Shown here one piece after another: positions 33,231 through 43,990 of a stretch of 64,000 bases of DNA. Source of the DNA: Pseudevernia furfuracea (taxonomy: Eukaryota > Ascomycota > Lecanoromycetes > Lecanorales > Parmeliaceae); the NCBI GenBank assembly GCA_022315425.1, contig JAIUPT010000034.1, positions 992,001 to 1,056,000 of the forward strand, given 5' to 3'. The notes beneath the pieces were generated by a model. The model was not told the origin of the DNA and did not search any database. It saw only the letters and a list, made by a program, of their open reading frames with translations. A program made the position numbers and the translations under genes. How positions within the stretch are numbered: position 1 is the stretch's first letter; the number at the start of each line of letters is the position of its first letter.

Positions 33231-35408
33231 AATAAAGGCTTGGAAAATCGTCGATAAGAACGTAAAGCAGATAATGAAGAAGGCTATGCGACGAAAGAAT
33301 TAAAGTAAGAATTGAATAGTATTACGTCTAAAATTCGTTTATAAATACTTACTATAAGCGAAAGAGACACCAGCCGAGAAGAAGAAATTATTTTTGATAA
33401 GAGACGCGAGAGTTAGCGAGTCTAATTAAAAGACGTAGTAATTTCGATTAAAGTATTAATTATATATATAAAACTTAAATATTTTAACTTAGCTTTATTA
33501 TATTATCTTTTATATATTAATAGAAAGTAAATACTAGATTTAAGATATATATAGCTTTGAAAGTTATTTATTTAAAATATTTATAAGTTTATTGTTAGCA
33601 GCGGGCTCAAAAGGACAGCTGTCGCATGAGCCCGAGGGTTGCCGAGCGTAACCGAATCGCTTGACATACGCATACCAAGCGGATTCTTGACGTGAGAAGC
33701 TTAAGAGGGCCATATCTCGAAGTTTCTCATTTTCCTTCCTTAAGAATTAGTCTTACTATTAGATATACTATACGCAATATATATATCTTCGCTAAGTTCA
33801 CATTGTTACACAACCCTAGCCTGTCTTATATATATCTATATTATATAAGTCAGTCTAACATTTATAAAGTAAATATTTATATTATAATTTAAAGAGATAA
33901 AAACAAAGTTTAAATACGTTAGTTTATAAAACTAACTACGAGAGCGTCTCGTTAATAGACTAATAGTTTACTTCGTAAGTTTTTATTAATATTATTGTTT
34001 AGTAAATATAAGTAAAAGATATTTTAATATAATATAAATATAAAATATAAATAATTAAGTAACTATTAATATATATAGTTAAGTAGTTACTAGTCGTTAT
34101 AGTTTAGAAGATTAACTTCGAAGTTTCTTAAGAGTAAAAAATATTTAATTTAGAATTCGTTAATAAGTATAAGATCGATTCTAAAAAAAATCTAATTCTT
34201 CGAATAACGTAAATAAATTTTTATAATTAAAAAAAAATCTTAAAAAAGTAATAGAAACGAAAAAAGTTATTTAATGTATAAGACTTATATGTATAATTTT
34301 TTAATAAGAACGCTCGAGAGATCTAGCGAGCTAATATAGCGAGTGTCATAGAACAGGGTGCATCCCCCTAACCAATGCGCCAAAAGAGCGTGTGACCCCG
34401 CCAAGATAGCGGAACCACCCTAATGCAGCCCATATCCGTAACAGCGAGTCTAATTAAAAAGCGTAATTTAATCGATTTTTTAATTAACTATATATATAAA
34501 TTTAAGATATTTTAGTACGTATATTTTAGCTTAGCTCTATGATTATAATAATAAACAAGTATAGGCTCACGAATTGAATTCGTGATACGATATTAAAATT
34601 AATCTAAATTAACTTGAGACTTAAGTCGTAAAAAAAAGAAAAAACTCTTTGAGAAAATATTAAATTTAATTAATATTTTAAATAGCTTTTTTTCTGCTTT
34701 TTTTTTTTTAAGATTATTATAATACGATTTACAATTTAAATTAATTAATTTTAATTTTTTTTTTGACGCAGCTCGGATTCGAATCCTACAATTTACAAAT
34801 TTACAAATTTAACCGTTTTTTCATTTTACCACTACATGGAAAAATTTCGCTACTAAAATATATATCGAACACCTAGTTCGTCAACGCTAAAAACCTTCAA
34901 CTTACAATCTATTAATAACTATAAGACCGATTTCAAAAATTCTTGATTCTCTGAATAGCGCAAATAAGTCTTCACAATTAAAAAAAAAATCTCAAAAAAG
35001 TAATAGAAAAGTAAAAAGTTATTCAAAATATAAGACTTGTACGCACAAATTTTTTCGAGGCCGCGCATTCGCCAAGAAGTAAGCGATCGGGCAGCGATAT
35101 TTGAATTCTACTTTACTTTACCAATAATAGACCAAATTTAATAATTTTTGCAGCGTTGGAATGCGCAAGTTGAGCTCTATAATTGATGAAAGTTTGAAGA
35201 AATTATATGCAGAGGGCATAAAATAATTGAAGTTGCGAAAAGGTCTCACCAAATTTTTTGATGAGGGCGCTCGGAAGGCCTAAAAGACGCTATACGGGCG
35301 CTAACCGAAGGAGGAAATCAGATAGAATTTATCATTGGCTGCACATACAAATTTAAGGTATTTTAGCTCAGCCCTACCTTATTCTTTTATATATACTGAT
35401 TACAATGG
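33231..35408. repeat. AT-rich, RIP-like block of decayed repeats
   Basis: Base composition changes abruptly to very high A+T with many TA-rich runs and almost no open frames. Two copies of one sequence can be aligned by eye (about 34160-34345 and 34917-35080). Where they differ, one has C or G where the other has T or A: for example AAGACCGATT against AAGATCGATT and AATAGCGCAAATAAGTC against AATAACGTAAATAAATT. A second family occurs at about 33410-33520, 34440-34560 and 35300-35400 around a TTTTAGCTYAGC-like core. Small GC islands (33600-33700 and 34345-34445) interrupt the block. This pattern is that of repeat-induced point mutation. Confidence 0.8.
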
Positions 35409-35695
35409 CACGCGGGTGCCAGAAGTCGTCGTACACCCTAACCAAATGGAGAATAGGGCCTTCCCCCACCAAAATTGTCTTCGCAAATCCACTTTCTTCT
35501 AGGAACATGTGCCTCAGAAATTCATTAACGAAAGAGTAGTAAGTATGCCAGATAGACTACAGGCTGTCATTGACGGTGACGGTCAAATGACAGGTTACTA
35601 GTAGTAGTGGTAGAGAATAATGTATACAATTTTGGTGGGGGAAGGCCCTATTCTCCATTTGGTTAGGGTGTACGACGACTTCTGGCACCCGCGTG
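35409..35695. mobile_element. MITE-like element with perfect 70-bp inverted repeats
   Basis: The arms 35409-35478 and 35626-35695 are perfect inverse copies, starting CACGCGGGTGCCAGAAGTCG. They enclose a 147-bp spacer. A 5-bp direct repeat AATGG flanks both sides (35404-35408 and 35696-35700). There is no coding capacity. The intact arms next to a heavily mutated block suggest a recent arrival. The 5-bp duplication does not clearly match a standard superfamily. Confidence 0.85.
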
Positions 35696-35703
35696 AATGG
35701 CTA

Positions 35704-35790
35704 TACAGAGGTCTGCACCGAAAGTCCTGGACAACTTAGGGCTAGGGCTAAGTGTAGGGCTGTCCAGGACTTTCGGTGCAGACCTCTGTA
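35704..35790. mobile_element. Minimal 87-bp palindromic element of the TA-flanked MITE family
   Basis: Arms of 30 bp (35704-35733 and 35761-35790) are perfect inverse copies starting TACAGAGGTCTGCACCGAAA. They are separated by only 27 bp that still include TAGGGCTAGGGCT, an internal motif of the larger copies at 18.7 and 59.4 kb. The outer TA may be the target duplication. It looks like an internally deleted descendant. Confidence 0.8.
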
Positions 35791-36730
35791 CTGGGCTCTA
35801 ATTGACTTTGATATGAGCGATAAGCCGATAACATGGCGACAGCGACAGCCACAGCGACGTGTAGGACTCTGAGACCTATGAAAAAGCTACACCGACTTTT
35901 TCAGCTAATAGACTATACACGGCCTCAGTTCTGAACGACTCTACATCTATCTATCACGAAGATACCTTCTGCTTGCATTTGACGGTGACTCCAGCAAAAA
36001 TTTGCGGGGCCCCGCAAAGGGGTTTGCAAAGAGGAGTATGCCATAATGCTAGACTGAGCAGGATGGAAGCACTTGCTTCTGCAATAGAAGGGTGGGAATC
36101 GATAGACAACATACATTCAATTTAAGTCAATGTAAAATCTGACCCTGGATTTGCGTTCGAGAAAGAATCCACGCATTCTTCGCGCGAATGGTTTCTGATG
36201 GATTTCGGTGTCTTCCAAGATAGGACTCTATGCTGCCCGCCTGTGCCCGTACGAGCTACATCGCAAATAGGGCCGTCCAATAGTCACGTAATGTCACGAC
36301 ATATCTCAACCAAATATGACTCCATTCCCCGTTTTCAGTGGGTCCGCCATCGCTATCTACCCGCCTGACAAAGAAGGAATCTAGAGACACCTAGGTGTGA
36401 CTGTAAAATAGGGATAATTGTATGCGATTTCGACAAGGAGCTCAGCACCGGATATCTCTTTTCCGAGACAAATATCCGCTTCGGCCCTTTAGTTGTCGCC
36501 GAAGGTCTCTTGCATTCGGGTACGTACCGACAGCTACTCTCCTTTTCCTTCTTCCCCGAGAAAGGGTGGTCTATTACCTTGTACCCACCCCGCTTTGGCA
36601 TGATTTCTACCCGACCACACCACACACCACACTGAATTGTCATCCCTTGCAAAACGTTTTTATGATATTATCACCCGTGTCCCCGTGATAAAACTGCCAT
36701 ATTTCTGCTCCTGCGTTAGGATCCTTCGCT
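35791..36730. other. No gene recognised; upstream region of P450
   Basis: Nothing supported apart from the probable promoter of the P450 gene in the last few hundred bases. Confidence 0.4.
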
Positions 36731-38549
36731 ATGTCTATTAACACGTTCAGCACTGTGCTACCTACATCTCTGCCTGCGCTTAGCACTATCATTGCAAGAG
36801 CGGGTGGTCTGTTCCTTGTGGTGCGATCCTATCTATGGACCTGACAGTATGATAGTCTTTATCTAGCTAATAGTCCAACAGTACTATGCCACCTACGCAG
36901 TCTACAATCTTTACTTCGCCCCCTTAGCCAAATTTCCTGGGCCAAAGCTATCAGCCATATCGCGCCTCCCATTCGTCGGAGCCCATCTTAAAGGCAAACT
37001 TCACGACTATTTTGTCGACCTCCACGCCCAATACGGACCCATTGTTCGAGTAGCTCCTGATGAATTGACCACCATTTCTCCCTCGGCGTGGAAGGAAATC
37101 TACCAGAAACGGCCTGCGTTGCCAAAAGATCCTCTTGCGTTGACGCCACCACCTAATGGAGCCGAAAGTCTGTTCACGGCCGAGGGCCACGTTCATTCTC
37201 GCATAAGGCGCTCATTCGCGGACGGCTTCTCCGACAAAGCGGTACGGGAGCAGTCGAGTTGCATCGAGTCTTTTGCTGACCTTCTAATCTCTCGACTACG
37301 CAAAGATGTTACCGCAGCAGGCACTGGCGATCTTGACATTGCTAAATACTACGGCTACGCAACCATTGATATAATGGGCGAATTGTGTCTTGGCGAATCT
37401 TACCACAGTCTGGAGGGAAACAACGAGCGCGACTGGCTAATGAGCTTCTTTCTTGGCGGCACATTCGGCTCTATCAGAAGTAGCTTGAGTCGGTACTACC
37501 CTTTAGATCAGATTCTTGCCTGGGTTTTCATGAAAGCGACTTCGCAGATGCGAATGCGAATGTTGAAAGCCGGAGTAGACACGATCACACGCCGGCTCGA
37601 AAAAGGAGATCTCGGATCCGGAAGGTCGGATATTATCAGTCCCGTTATTGGCCATATCATTGAGGCTAAGGATGGACCGACAACGAGCAAAGGTATCACA
37701 CGTGACGAACTGCACGTAAATCTCTTAGCAATGTTGATGGCTGGGAGTCAACTCGCCACCACTGCCCTTGCATCTGCGACGTACTACTTACTCCGCCACC
37801 CTGAGACTCTAGAGAAGCTCAGACACGAGCTTCAAACCTCTTTTGCGACTGAGAAGGACATCACTGTTGCGTCCACGCAAGGTCAACTATACCTCGAAGC
37901 CGTTATGAGTGAGACGCTGCGTATGCACCACCCTACACCCTCCGACCCCAAACCTCGGGTTGTTGCGGCTGGTGGGCAGGAGATTGCTGGGTATTGGGTT
38001 CCTGGCGGAGTACGTTTCCCCCGTCTCCCTTGAATGTCACTCATCCACTTGGCCTCGTTATCTAACCTACCCTGGAATTGGATTGCTAATTGTATCGCCA
38101 GGCCACGATTGCGATACCGGCACTAGCTGCTTCTAATTCGCCTAGCAACTGGGTAGAGCCTGAAATCTTTCACCCGGAGCGTTGGCTGCCGGCAAATCAC
38201 GCTCTTTACGATCCACGCTTTGAGAAAGATGAGAAGGAGGTTTTTCGACCGTTCTCTACTGGTTCCCGGAATTGCGTAGGCTCAAAGTATGTTCCCACTC
38301 CTTTCACAGCACCACATGCATCCTAACCTTGTTTGCTTTTGCGGCTATGAGGATAACTTGTTCTGATCCAGACTAACGACGTTACACAGGACGTTCCTCG
38401 CGGAATCACGACTTATCCTAGCCAAGGTTCTGTACGCATTCGACCTCTCCTTGGTCAATAAAGATGACAAGGACTGGCCCAACAATCGAGCTTGGCTGGC
38501 ATATGAGCCGAAGTCGCTGATGGTTACGTTGAGCGAGAGAAGCTTTTGA
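36731..38549 (+). CDS. Cytochrome P450 monooxygenase
   Basis: Four exons are proposed: 36731-36820, 36882-38009, 38102-38286 and 38390-38549, giving 520 residues. The N-terminus is hydrophobic (ALSTIIARAGGLFLVYYATY) and followed by the hinge FPGPKLSA, so the enzyme should be anchored in the ER membrane. The ExxR motif of helix K is in AVMSETLRMHHP. The PERW region is HPERWLPANHA. The heme-binding loop FSTGSRNCVGSK supplies the cysteine ligand and is completed across the last intron to KTFLAESRLILAKVLY. Helix I reads AGSQLATTALAS, where the usual acid of AGSETT is replaced by Gln. The general type matches fungal secondary-metabolism P450s such as CYP65-like enzymes, but the subfamily and substrate are unknown. 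No biosynthetic core gene lies nearby. Confidence 0.9.
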
Positions 38550-40914
38550 TATGTGCAAAGAGCGGTGGTGGGGCACGGGAGGAACACAGACTCTTATGGC
38601 TACGAAGGCTTGGTGGATGGTGTACTTTGAAGTTCCTCCTTTTTTTTTTCGGATGTACATCGTTTAAAGTACACTGGAATTGATGCCACACGAATTCACT
38701 ATTGATGATGGATGTTGGTAGGTAGGTAGGAGATCGGAGGCTAACGTGGTAAATGTTTCGCTTGATATCAACGATCGAGTGAAGCATAAGAAAGAGGGAT
38801 CCAACTTCATATTTCTCAGGTTTCAAGATTTGTGCGAGAAGGCAAAAGGGCAGCAGATAGTGAGTACTGAGGGGCATTGAAAAACCCGATTATGATTAGA
38901 CCTAGCATTTCAGTGGTTAGGTAAGCGAAGTTGTATTGAGCCCTATTGGGGAGGATAAACCGGATCAGCAAGTTTCCGGTTTATGCGCCTGCATGACATT
39001 GACAAAATAATAATGATGACATGATATGCATTTGAGGTAGTGTCGCATGAACCAACGAAGCCAAGGTCCCCCCCCCTACCTTACTTTCTCTTGCTTGTTT
39101 TGCTTTTACCCCTCTACACATACTCTGTCGATAGTGATGTTGATAATGGGAAGCTCACATCTCATTATAGAATTGCTACAGAAATTGTTTTGGCGATGTA
39201 GCAAGAGTCGTCATCTGTGGCCATTTAGAAAGGAAAAAAAGGAAGGAGCGGAAAAAACATAGGTACAGTGATAATCTTTTCAATGTCGCTACGTATACAT
39301 ACGCTTCTCAGCCTCCTGCGGATATGGGAATCATGCGACTCGGCGGGGACGGGGACAGTGGTAGGTACCGACTAGGTACATAAAGTACTCTACATCGCCC
39401 GATGTGTACGAGTCTAAACTCAAAGGGGCCTGTTACATACAGGGAAAGCAGCCTGCACCATGTAGTTGCATAATTCTTTGCCTTTTGCAGAATTGTTATT
39501 ACTGCCGGAAATGGAAGATTAAGGGGGACACGCTAAGGCCTTTTGAGCACTGACCTACTATGCATCCCACTTTCCACTTTTCCACCTTTTCACTTTCATC
39601 ATCTTCCTCTCATCTCTTTACCCTGGGTACTGTCCATTCGCCATACGCGCTACCAATGAACCCGCAGTGGATCTTCACACAAAAAACGACGAAAATGGCC
39701 GGAACGAGCAAGCATATCAGCTACCTATGTACTCAATAATGTTCGATTCCGACACTTGCATCATGCTCCCTTGCCATCCCGTCAGATGGACAGGACATCT
39801 TTACAGTTCCCAAACCCAAAGTCTCAGATTGACTTTATCAATTGCATTCACAGAAACCTGCTCGCCCTCTACCAGCCAGCGCGCAGATACATCTCCACGG
39901 CCCATCCTACACATCATAACTACCGTCCTTGGCGGCCTCCCAACCACGTATCTGCACGTATCCCTCACTTCCTTTTCCCTCTAATCTGTTCGCTCTCGGC
40001 ATTAATTCGCTTCATAACCATCTTTTTCCAACCGGACAGTAGTAGACGTTGACGCACATTTGGCGTGTTCGGCGACATATCCGGATCTGAGTCTCCCCGA
40101 ATATCCACTTGCGCGATTTGCATAGTCAGGGCCCCACTGCCAGAGGAATATTGTTTGGGATAGCGATTGGGGATCTCATTGGGCGAGCGCTCAAGTTGAG
40201 AATTGCGCATACCTTAGCGGGAGGCTATGAGTTCCAAAAACGGTACCGGAACGGTCTATAGACGGTGCTTTTTTTGATACGTATTAGGTGCCCACCCTCC
40301 GCACAACATCCGTAGTCCGGCCTACTTGACTCTGCTGGAAATCATACATAGCCTGTAGCAGCCTCGATGGAAGATTCAACATCCTTCCTTCCTTTTCTAC
40401 CCCCACACGAACGTGACTACGCTATCATCGTGTTTTTTTCTTCTTCCTTCCGGTCAATAAGTAAAAGCCTCAAGCAGCGATAGTGCTAGCCTTTATCCTA
40501 TGCGGTCATGGCGGAGTAGTGTTGTAGTACGTAGTAGGGTGATAGTGTTGGCGTCCGGGGCTTTTGATGCCGGCGTCTGTATGGTGTGGAGAGGTTTTGT
40601 TGGATCGGATGGTAGGACAACACGGGGACAAGGAGAAGGGGGCACCTACCGCCAAAGCCAAAACCAAAGCCAAACGTTTCGATACAGAAGAGCGAGGCTG
40701 TGTGTATTGTGCACGTCGGACTCAAAACGGAGCACATCAAAAAATACGTCTGTTGATCACCAAAGATACAAGTTCAATCCTTGGGTGCCTAGGCTGGGAG
40801 GAGGGTTTGGCAAGATTAGGGTAAGTTGCTGACGTATACTAGACTAGATAGACATTGAAAGAAACAGTGAAAGAAAGAATGAAAGAAGGAAAGGAAGGAG
40901 GTCAGGGACCTGAC
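38550..40914. other. No gene recognised
   Basis: More than 2 kb of spacer. A pyrimidine-rich stretch (39560-39620) resembles a fungal promoter, but the ATG at 39657 opens only a 28-codon frame. A GAAAGAAA-rich tract (40855-40905) directly precedes the LTR element. Confidence 0.4.
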
Positions 40915-41058
40915 TGTCGCGGTACGCCAAGACTATTTGTGACGGAGCGGGATAACATTGTTTCGAACGCAAATAATTGCCCGCAGGGCATGTAGAATAT
41001 TCAACATCTTTCTTACACACAATCAAATATTTGACATCGTCCTTTCCTTCCTCCGACA
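40915..41058 (+). repeat. 5' LTR of TRIM-like element
   Basis: 144 bp beginning TGTCGCGGTACGCC and ending TTCCTCCGACA; about 92% identical by eye to the 3' copy. Confidence 0.85.
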
Positions 41059-41061
41059 ACA

Positions 41062-41076
41062 TGGTAGCAACACCCG
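41062..41076 (+). promoter_or_regulatory. Primer binding site, initiator tRNA-Met 3' end
   Basis: TGGTAGCAACACCCG lies 3 bases past the LTR. TGGTAGC is the canonical complement to the CCA end of initiator tRNA-Met used by many fungal LTR elements. Confidence 0.65.
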
Positions 41077-41809
41077 AAGGTCACTCAACAGGAGTCTATT
41101 AAGTTCTTTCGCTCATCCATCAGGCTTCAACTCCCAGCGCCTCTATCAGCCTCAACACTTCACACGCTCACACATCAGCATCAGCGGGCCCACTGAGTCA
41201 CTACACGAAACCCCGTCCATCAAGTCGATCCTTTTATTAGGCCATTTCACGCCATGTCTCTTAACCTCGTCGATCCTTTCGCTAGGCTATTCGACCTTGT
41301 GACCTACGTACGCACTTAAACAAATCCCTCGCAATCACAAAGCCGCTCGGCTAGCCACTCAGCAAGCAGAGCATAAGCCACCGCAGTCGGCACAGCAAGA
41401 GCAACAGATCACTACGGAAGATTCTTTGAAGAGCACTACGAAGAAGAGAAAGAGAAGGAGACAGAAAAAGAAGAAGAGCACTGTCAGTAGCAGCAGCAGC
41501 CCTGTCAACACGAGCCCTCCCTCTACAATTCCGGCCCAGAGCGCCAAGCAACTCTGCAGAGAGTCGACTTCCTGCCTCAGCACCGCTCGAATCCAGCATG
41601 GTTCAAATCTCGCTCCCCTTTTCGCCTTCCAGCATGCTTCACTTCCCGCTCTCGTCTTTTCTCTCAGCTATATTTGTCACGCGGGGAACATGGAGGCTAC
41701 AGGCCAAGGATAAGTGCATGGAGTATATGGACGGCGCACAGTCAATATAGTGGTCCAGGGATCATTGGCCACGAGGACGTGGCTTTCTTTCTTTTCTTTG
41801 TGGGCATGT

Positions 41810-41953
41810 TGTCACGGTACGCCGAGACTTCTTGTGACGGATCGGGATAACGTTGTTTCGAACGCACATAACTGCCCGCAGGGCATGTAGAATATTCAGC
41901 ATCTTTCTTACATACAATCAAATATTTGACATCGTCATTTCCTTCCTCTGACA
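41810..41953 (+). repeat. 3' LTR of TRIM-like element
   Basis: 144 bp beginning TGTCACGGTACGCC, followed by the CTGAC target duplication. Confidence 0.85.
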
Positions 41954-41958
41954 CTGAC

Positions 41959-42721
41959 CGATGAACAAACAGACAGATCAAACTGAGATGTTTACGGATG
42001 GATGCTAGAAATAAGGACTGAGACCGGAATCAGCATCGTTGGGATGAATGAATGGTTGGGTATAGATGTGTTGTTGTTATTCTTTCTATCTTGATATCGA
42101 ACGGGTTATTAAAGAGAGCGCTTAGAGTGAGTGAGTAAGTAAGCTTGTTTATTGTAATATCATGATAGTTAAAAGAATGGTTCCTTCACAGCTGGTTGTT
42201 TTGATGCCGCCGACTCTTGTCGGTAGGTCAACGACAGCGTGCTGAGCCACAACGAGAACGCGTTGCTTTCAGCCTCTCGGGTGGTCCAGACAGATGCTGA
42301 AATGAGCTCTTACAACAGGCTATTTATTGCCCTACCGCCTCCCTCAATAAGCGTACGTGAAAAGTGTTATTGAAAAGTGTTAATGAAAAGTGTTGTTCAT
42401 TTGGCAAATCGGGTCGAGCTTCGGAAGACTCCGACAAAGACATTGACATTCTGTGGATTTGTGACCAAAGGAGAGCGGAACATCAGACTGGAGGCTTGAT
42501 GATATTATTACTATCGGTGAAGGACTCACATCGCTTGGCTTCTCATTTACCGCGATGCATACTCGTGAGAGAAAAGCACGAGGTAAGTTTCCTACCTTCT
42601 ATGTCTTCCACACTTAAAACCCAAAGTCCGCAGTGAGAACAAGCACCTCTTCACTGCCTTTCGTGCTTTCTCACGATCACTAAAACTGTGCCTACGAGAC
42701 ATCATAGCCAGACAACGCACC
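41959..42721. other. Upstream region of GNAT gene
   Basis: No gene is recognised. A short tandem AAAAGTGTTAWTG repeat lies near 42358-42392, and pyrimidine-rich sequence just before the ATG is consistent with a promoter. Confidence 0.4.
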
Positions 42722-43452
42722 ATGGCAGACGCACAGTTTCTAGATGAACCCATCGAAATCCAACCCATTCAGACCCAACGTCTCGTTTTGCGCGCAGCCA
42801 GCCATTTCGACCTCGCCGCTTTCCATGAGCTGCATACCAATAAAGAAGTAATGCGATGGTGGTAGGTCATCCTCTAAGTGCTGAACGCCGGGCGACTTCT
42901 AAGATGCATCCTCCGAGCGCAGGGGCACTACCCATGCCAGTATGTCCGAAACGGAAACCTATCTCCACAGAATGGTCATGTCATCACTAAACGGGAGCCT
43001 CGGATTCGTCATCGCCCTGCCCCCATCTGTCCCAACGACAGGCTCATCCACGGCTCCCGCCCTCACCGCACTGGACGAGTGCAAAGTCATAGGACATGCA
43101 GGAATCTGGGATGACCGACGGGACGAGCTAACCTTTATGATCGGCCAAGGCTACTGGAAAAAAGGCTACATGACAGAGGTGCTCACGACGCTCGTCCCGA
43201 TATTCTGGGAAAAAGGCTTGAAGCAGGTATACGCTGACGTATGCTCGAAAAACGATGCTAGCATCAAGGTTCTAAGGCGCTGTGGCTTCAACCAAGTCGG
43301 GGAAAACACTGCAGAGTTGCGTGGAGGGTGGTGCTTGAGCTTGCGTATGGAACTGTCGAATCCAGATGACGACGATAAAGAAGAAGAAGATGATGAAGAA
43401 GAAGACCAAGAAGAAGGTGAAGAAGAAGAAGAAGAAGAAGAAGAAGATGAGA

Positions 43453-43502
<50 letters not shown>

Positions 43503-43547
43503 TATGAATATGAATATGAAGAAGAAGAAGAAGAAGAAGAAGAATGA
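42722..43547 (+). CDS. GNAT N-acetyltransferase with long acidic C-terminal tail
   Basis: Exons 42722-42861 and 42941-43547 join in phase over a 79-bp intron and give 248 residues. The N-terminal strand QTQRLVLRAASHFDLAAFHEL is the usual opening of RimJ/RimL-type (Acetyltransf_3) enzymes. The acetyl-CoA-binding region is FMIGQGYWKKGYMTEVLTTL, and the later conserved block is NDASIKVLRRCGFNQVGE. The catalytic fold ends at about residue 186. The remaining ~60 residues are almost only Asp and Glu with a few Tyr, encoded by GAA, GAT and GAATAT microsatellites (43369-43546). The enzyme should transfer acetyl from acetyl-CoA to an amine; the substrate is unknown. The tail is probably variable in length between strains. 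Confidence 0.8.
43369..43546 (+). repeat. Trinucleotide/hexanucleotide microsatellites encoding the acidic tail
   Basis: Runs of GAA, then about sixteen consecutive GAT, then three GAATAT units, then GAA again. All stay in frame with the GNAT coding sequence up to its TGA. Confidence 0.9.
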
Positions 43548-43740
43548 GACGTTGGATCTGACTTTCCGGGGATTTAGCGGATTCAATGTCATCTGGAATT
43601 CTTGGCGTTGGAGAGCCGACGTCACCCCATATGGAATTTCGTACTATAGCATGAGCATCTTCCCACAATTGTTAGATATCCATTATCGAATATCGCAAAT
43701 AATCAAATGTGAAGCTATACAAACTTCGCCCCAATCAACC

Positions 43741-43990
43741 ATGCCTTTCACACGCACCAATGGCCCACCAGCCACCCCGCCGCCCCTTTCCCTGTTCCGC
43801 ACTCGCAACGCAAACAATCGCTCTATCTCTGCTGAGATGGCCGCTACGAAGGAGGTTTAAAGATAGATGCTAGCCCAGAAGCAGCGCAAGAAGAAGAACG
43901 TTTAGACTCAGACCCAGAAACAACGCGAAAAGAACGATGCTTAAACTGCTGTCGCCATCGCTCAGAAGAAGCAGAGAACATTAGGCTTTT
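43741..43990 (+). pseudogene. Transposase C-terminal tail, RIP-damaged (copy B)
   Basis: A single frame reads ATPPPLSLFRTRNANNRSIS..KEV, then MLAQKQRKKKNV, TQTQKQREKNDA and TAVAIAQKKQRTLGF. It is interrupted by four stops (43858, 43864, 43903, 43942), each TAA or TAG at a place where CAA or CAG (Gln) would fit the Gln-rich context. The tail aligns with copy A at 33.1 kb (AQKQR..., then A-rich..., then AQKKQR). No catalytic domain remains nearby. Confidence 0.6.

Larger units (their letters stand above)
40915..41953 (+). mobile_element. Short non-autonomous LTR element (TRIM-like)
   Basis: Two 144-bp direct repeats (40915-41058 and 41810-41953) have TGTC..GACA ends. They differ at about 12 positions by eye and are flanked by a 5-bp duplication CTGAC (40910-40914 and 41954-41958). 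The internal part is only 751 bp. TGGTAGCAACACCCG begins 3 bases after the 5' LTR and fits pairing with the 3' end of initiator tRNA-Met (..GCTACCA). There is no reverse transcriptase or integrase. An internal Lys/Arg-rich open frame (about 41426-41713) has no known motif. The element is older than the copia element at 10.9 kb. Confidence 0.85.

Noticed and set aside
856..38549. Possible biosynthetic gene cluster (oxidase, MFS, FAD monooxygenase, P450)
   Set aside because: The genes are far apart, separated by unrelated genes and transposons, and no PKS, NRPS, terpene cyclase or prenyltransferase is present.
33000..42000. Starship-type giant element
   Set aside because: No tyrosine recombinase (DUF3435) captain gene or long flanking repeats were seen; the area is explained by small separate elements.
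43272..43668. Minus-strand open frames rich in Ile/Phe or His
   Set aside because: They are antisense shadows of the GAT/GAA microsatellites in the GNAT gene.
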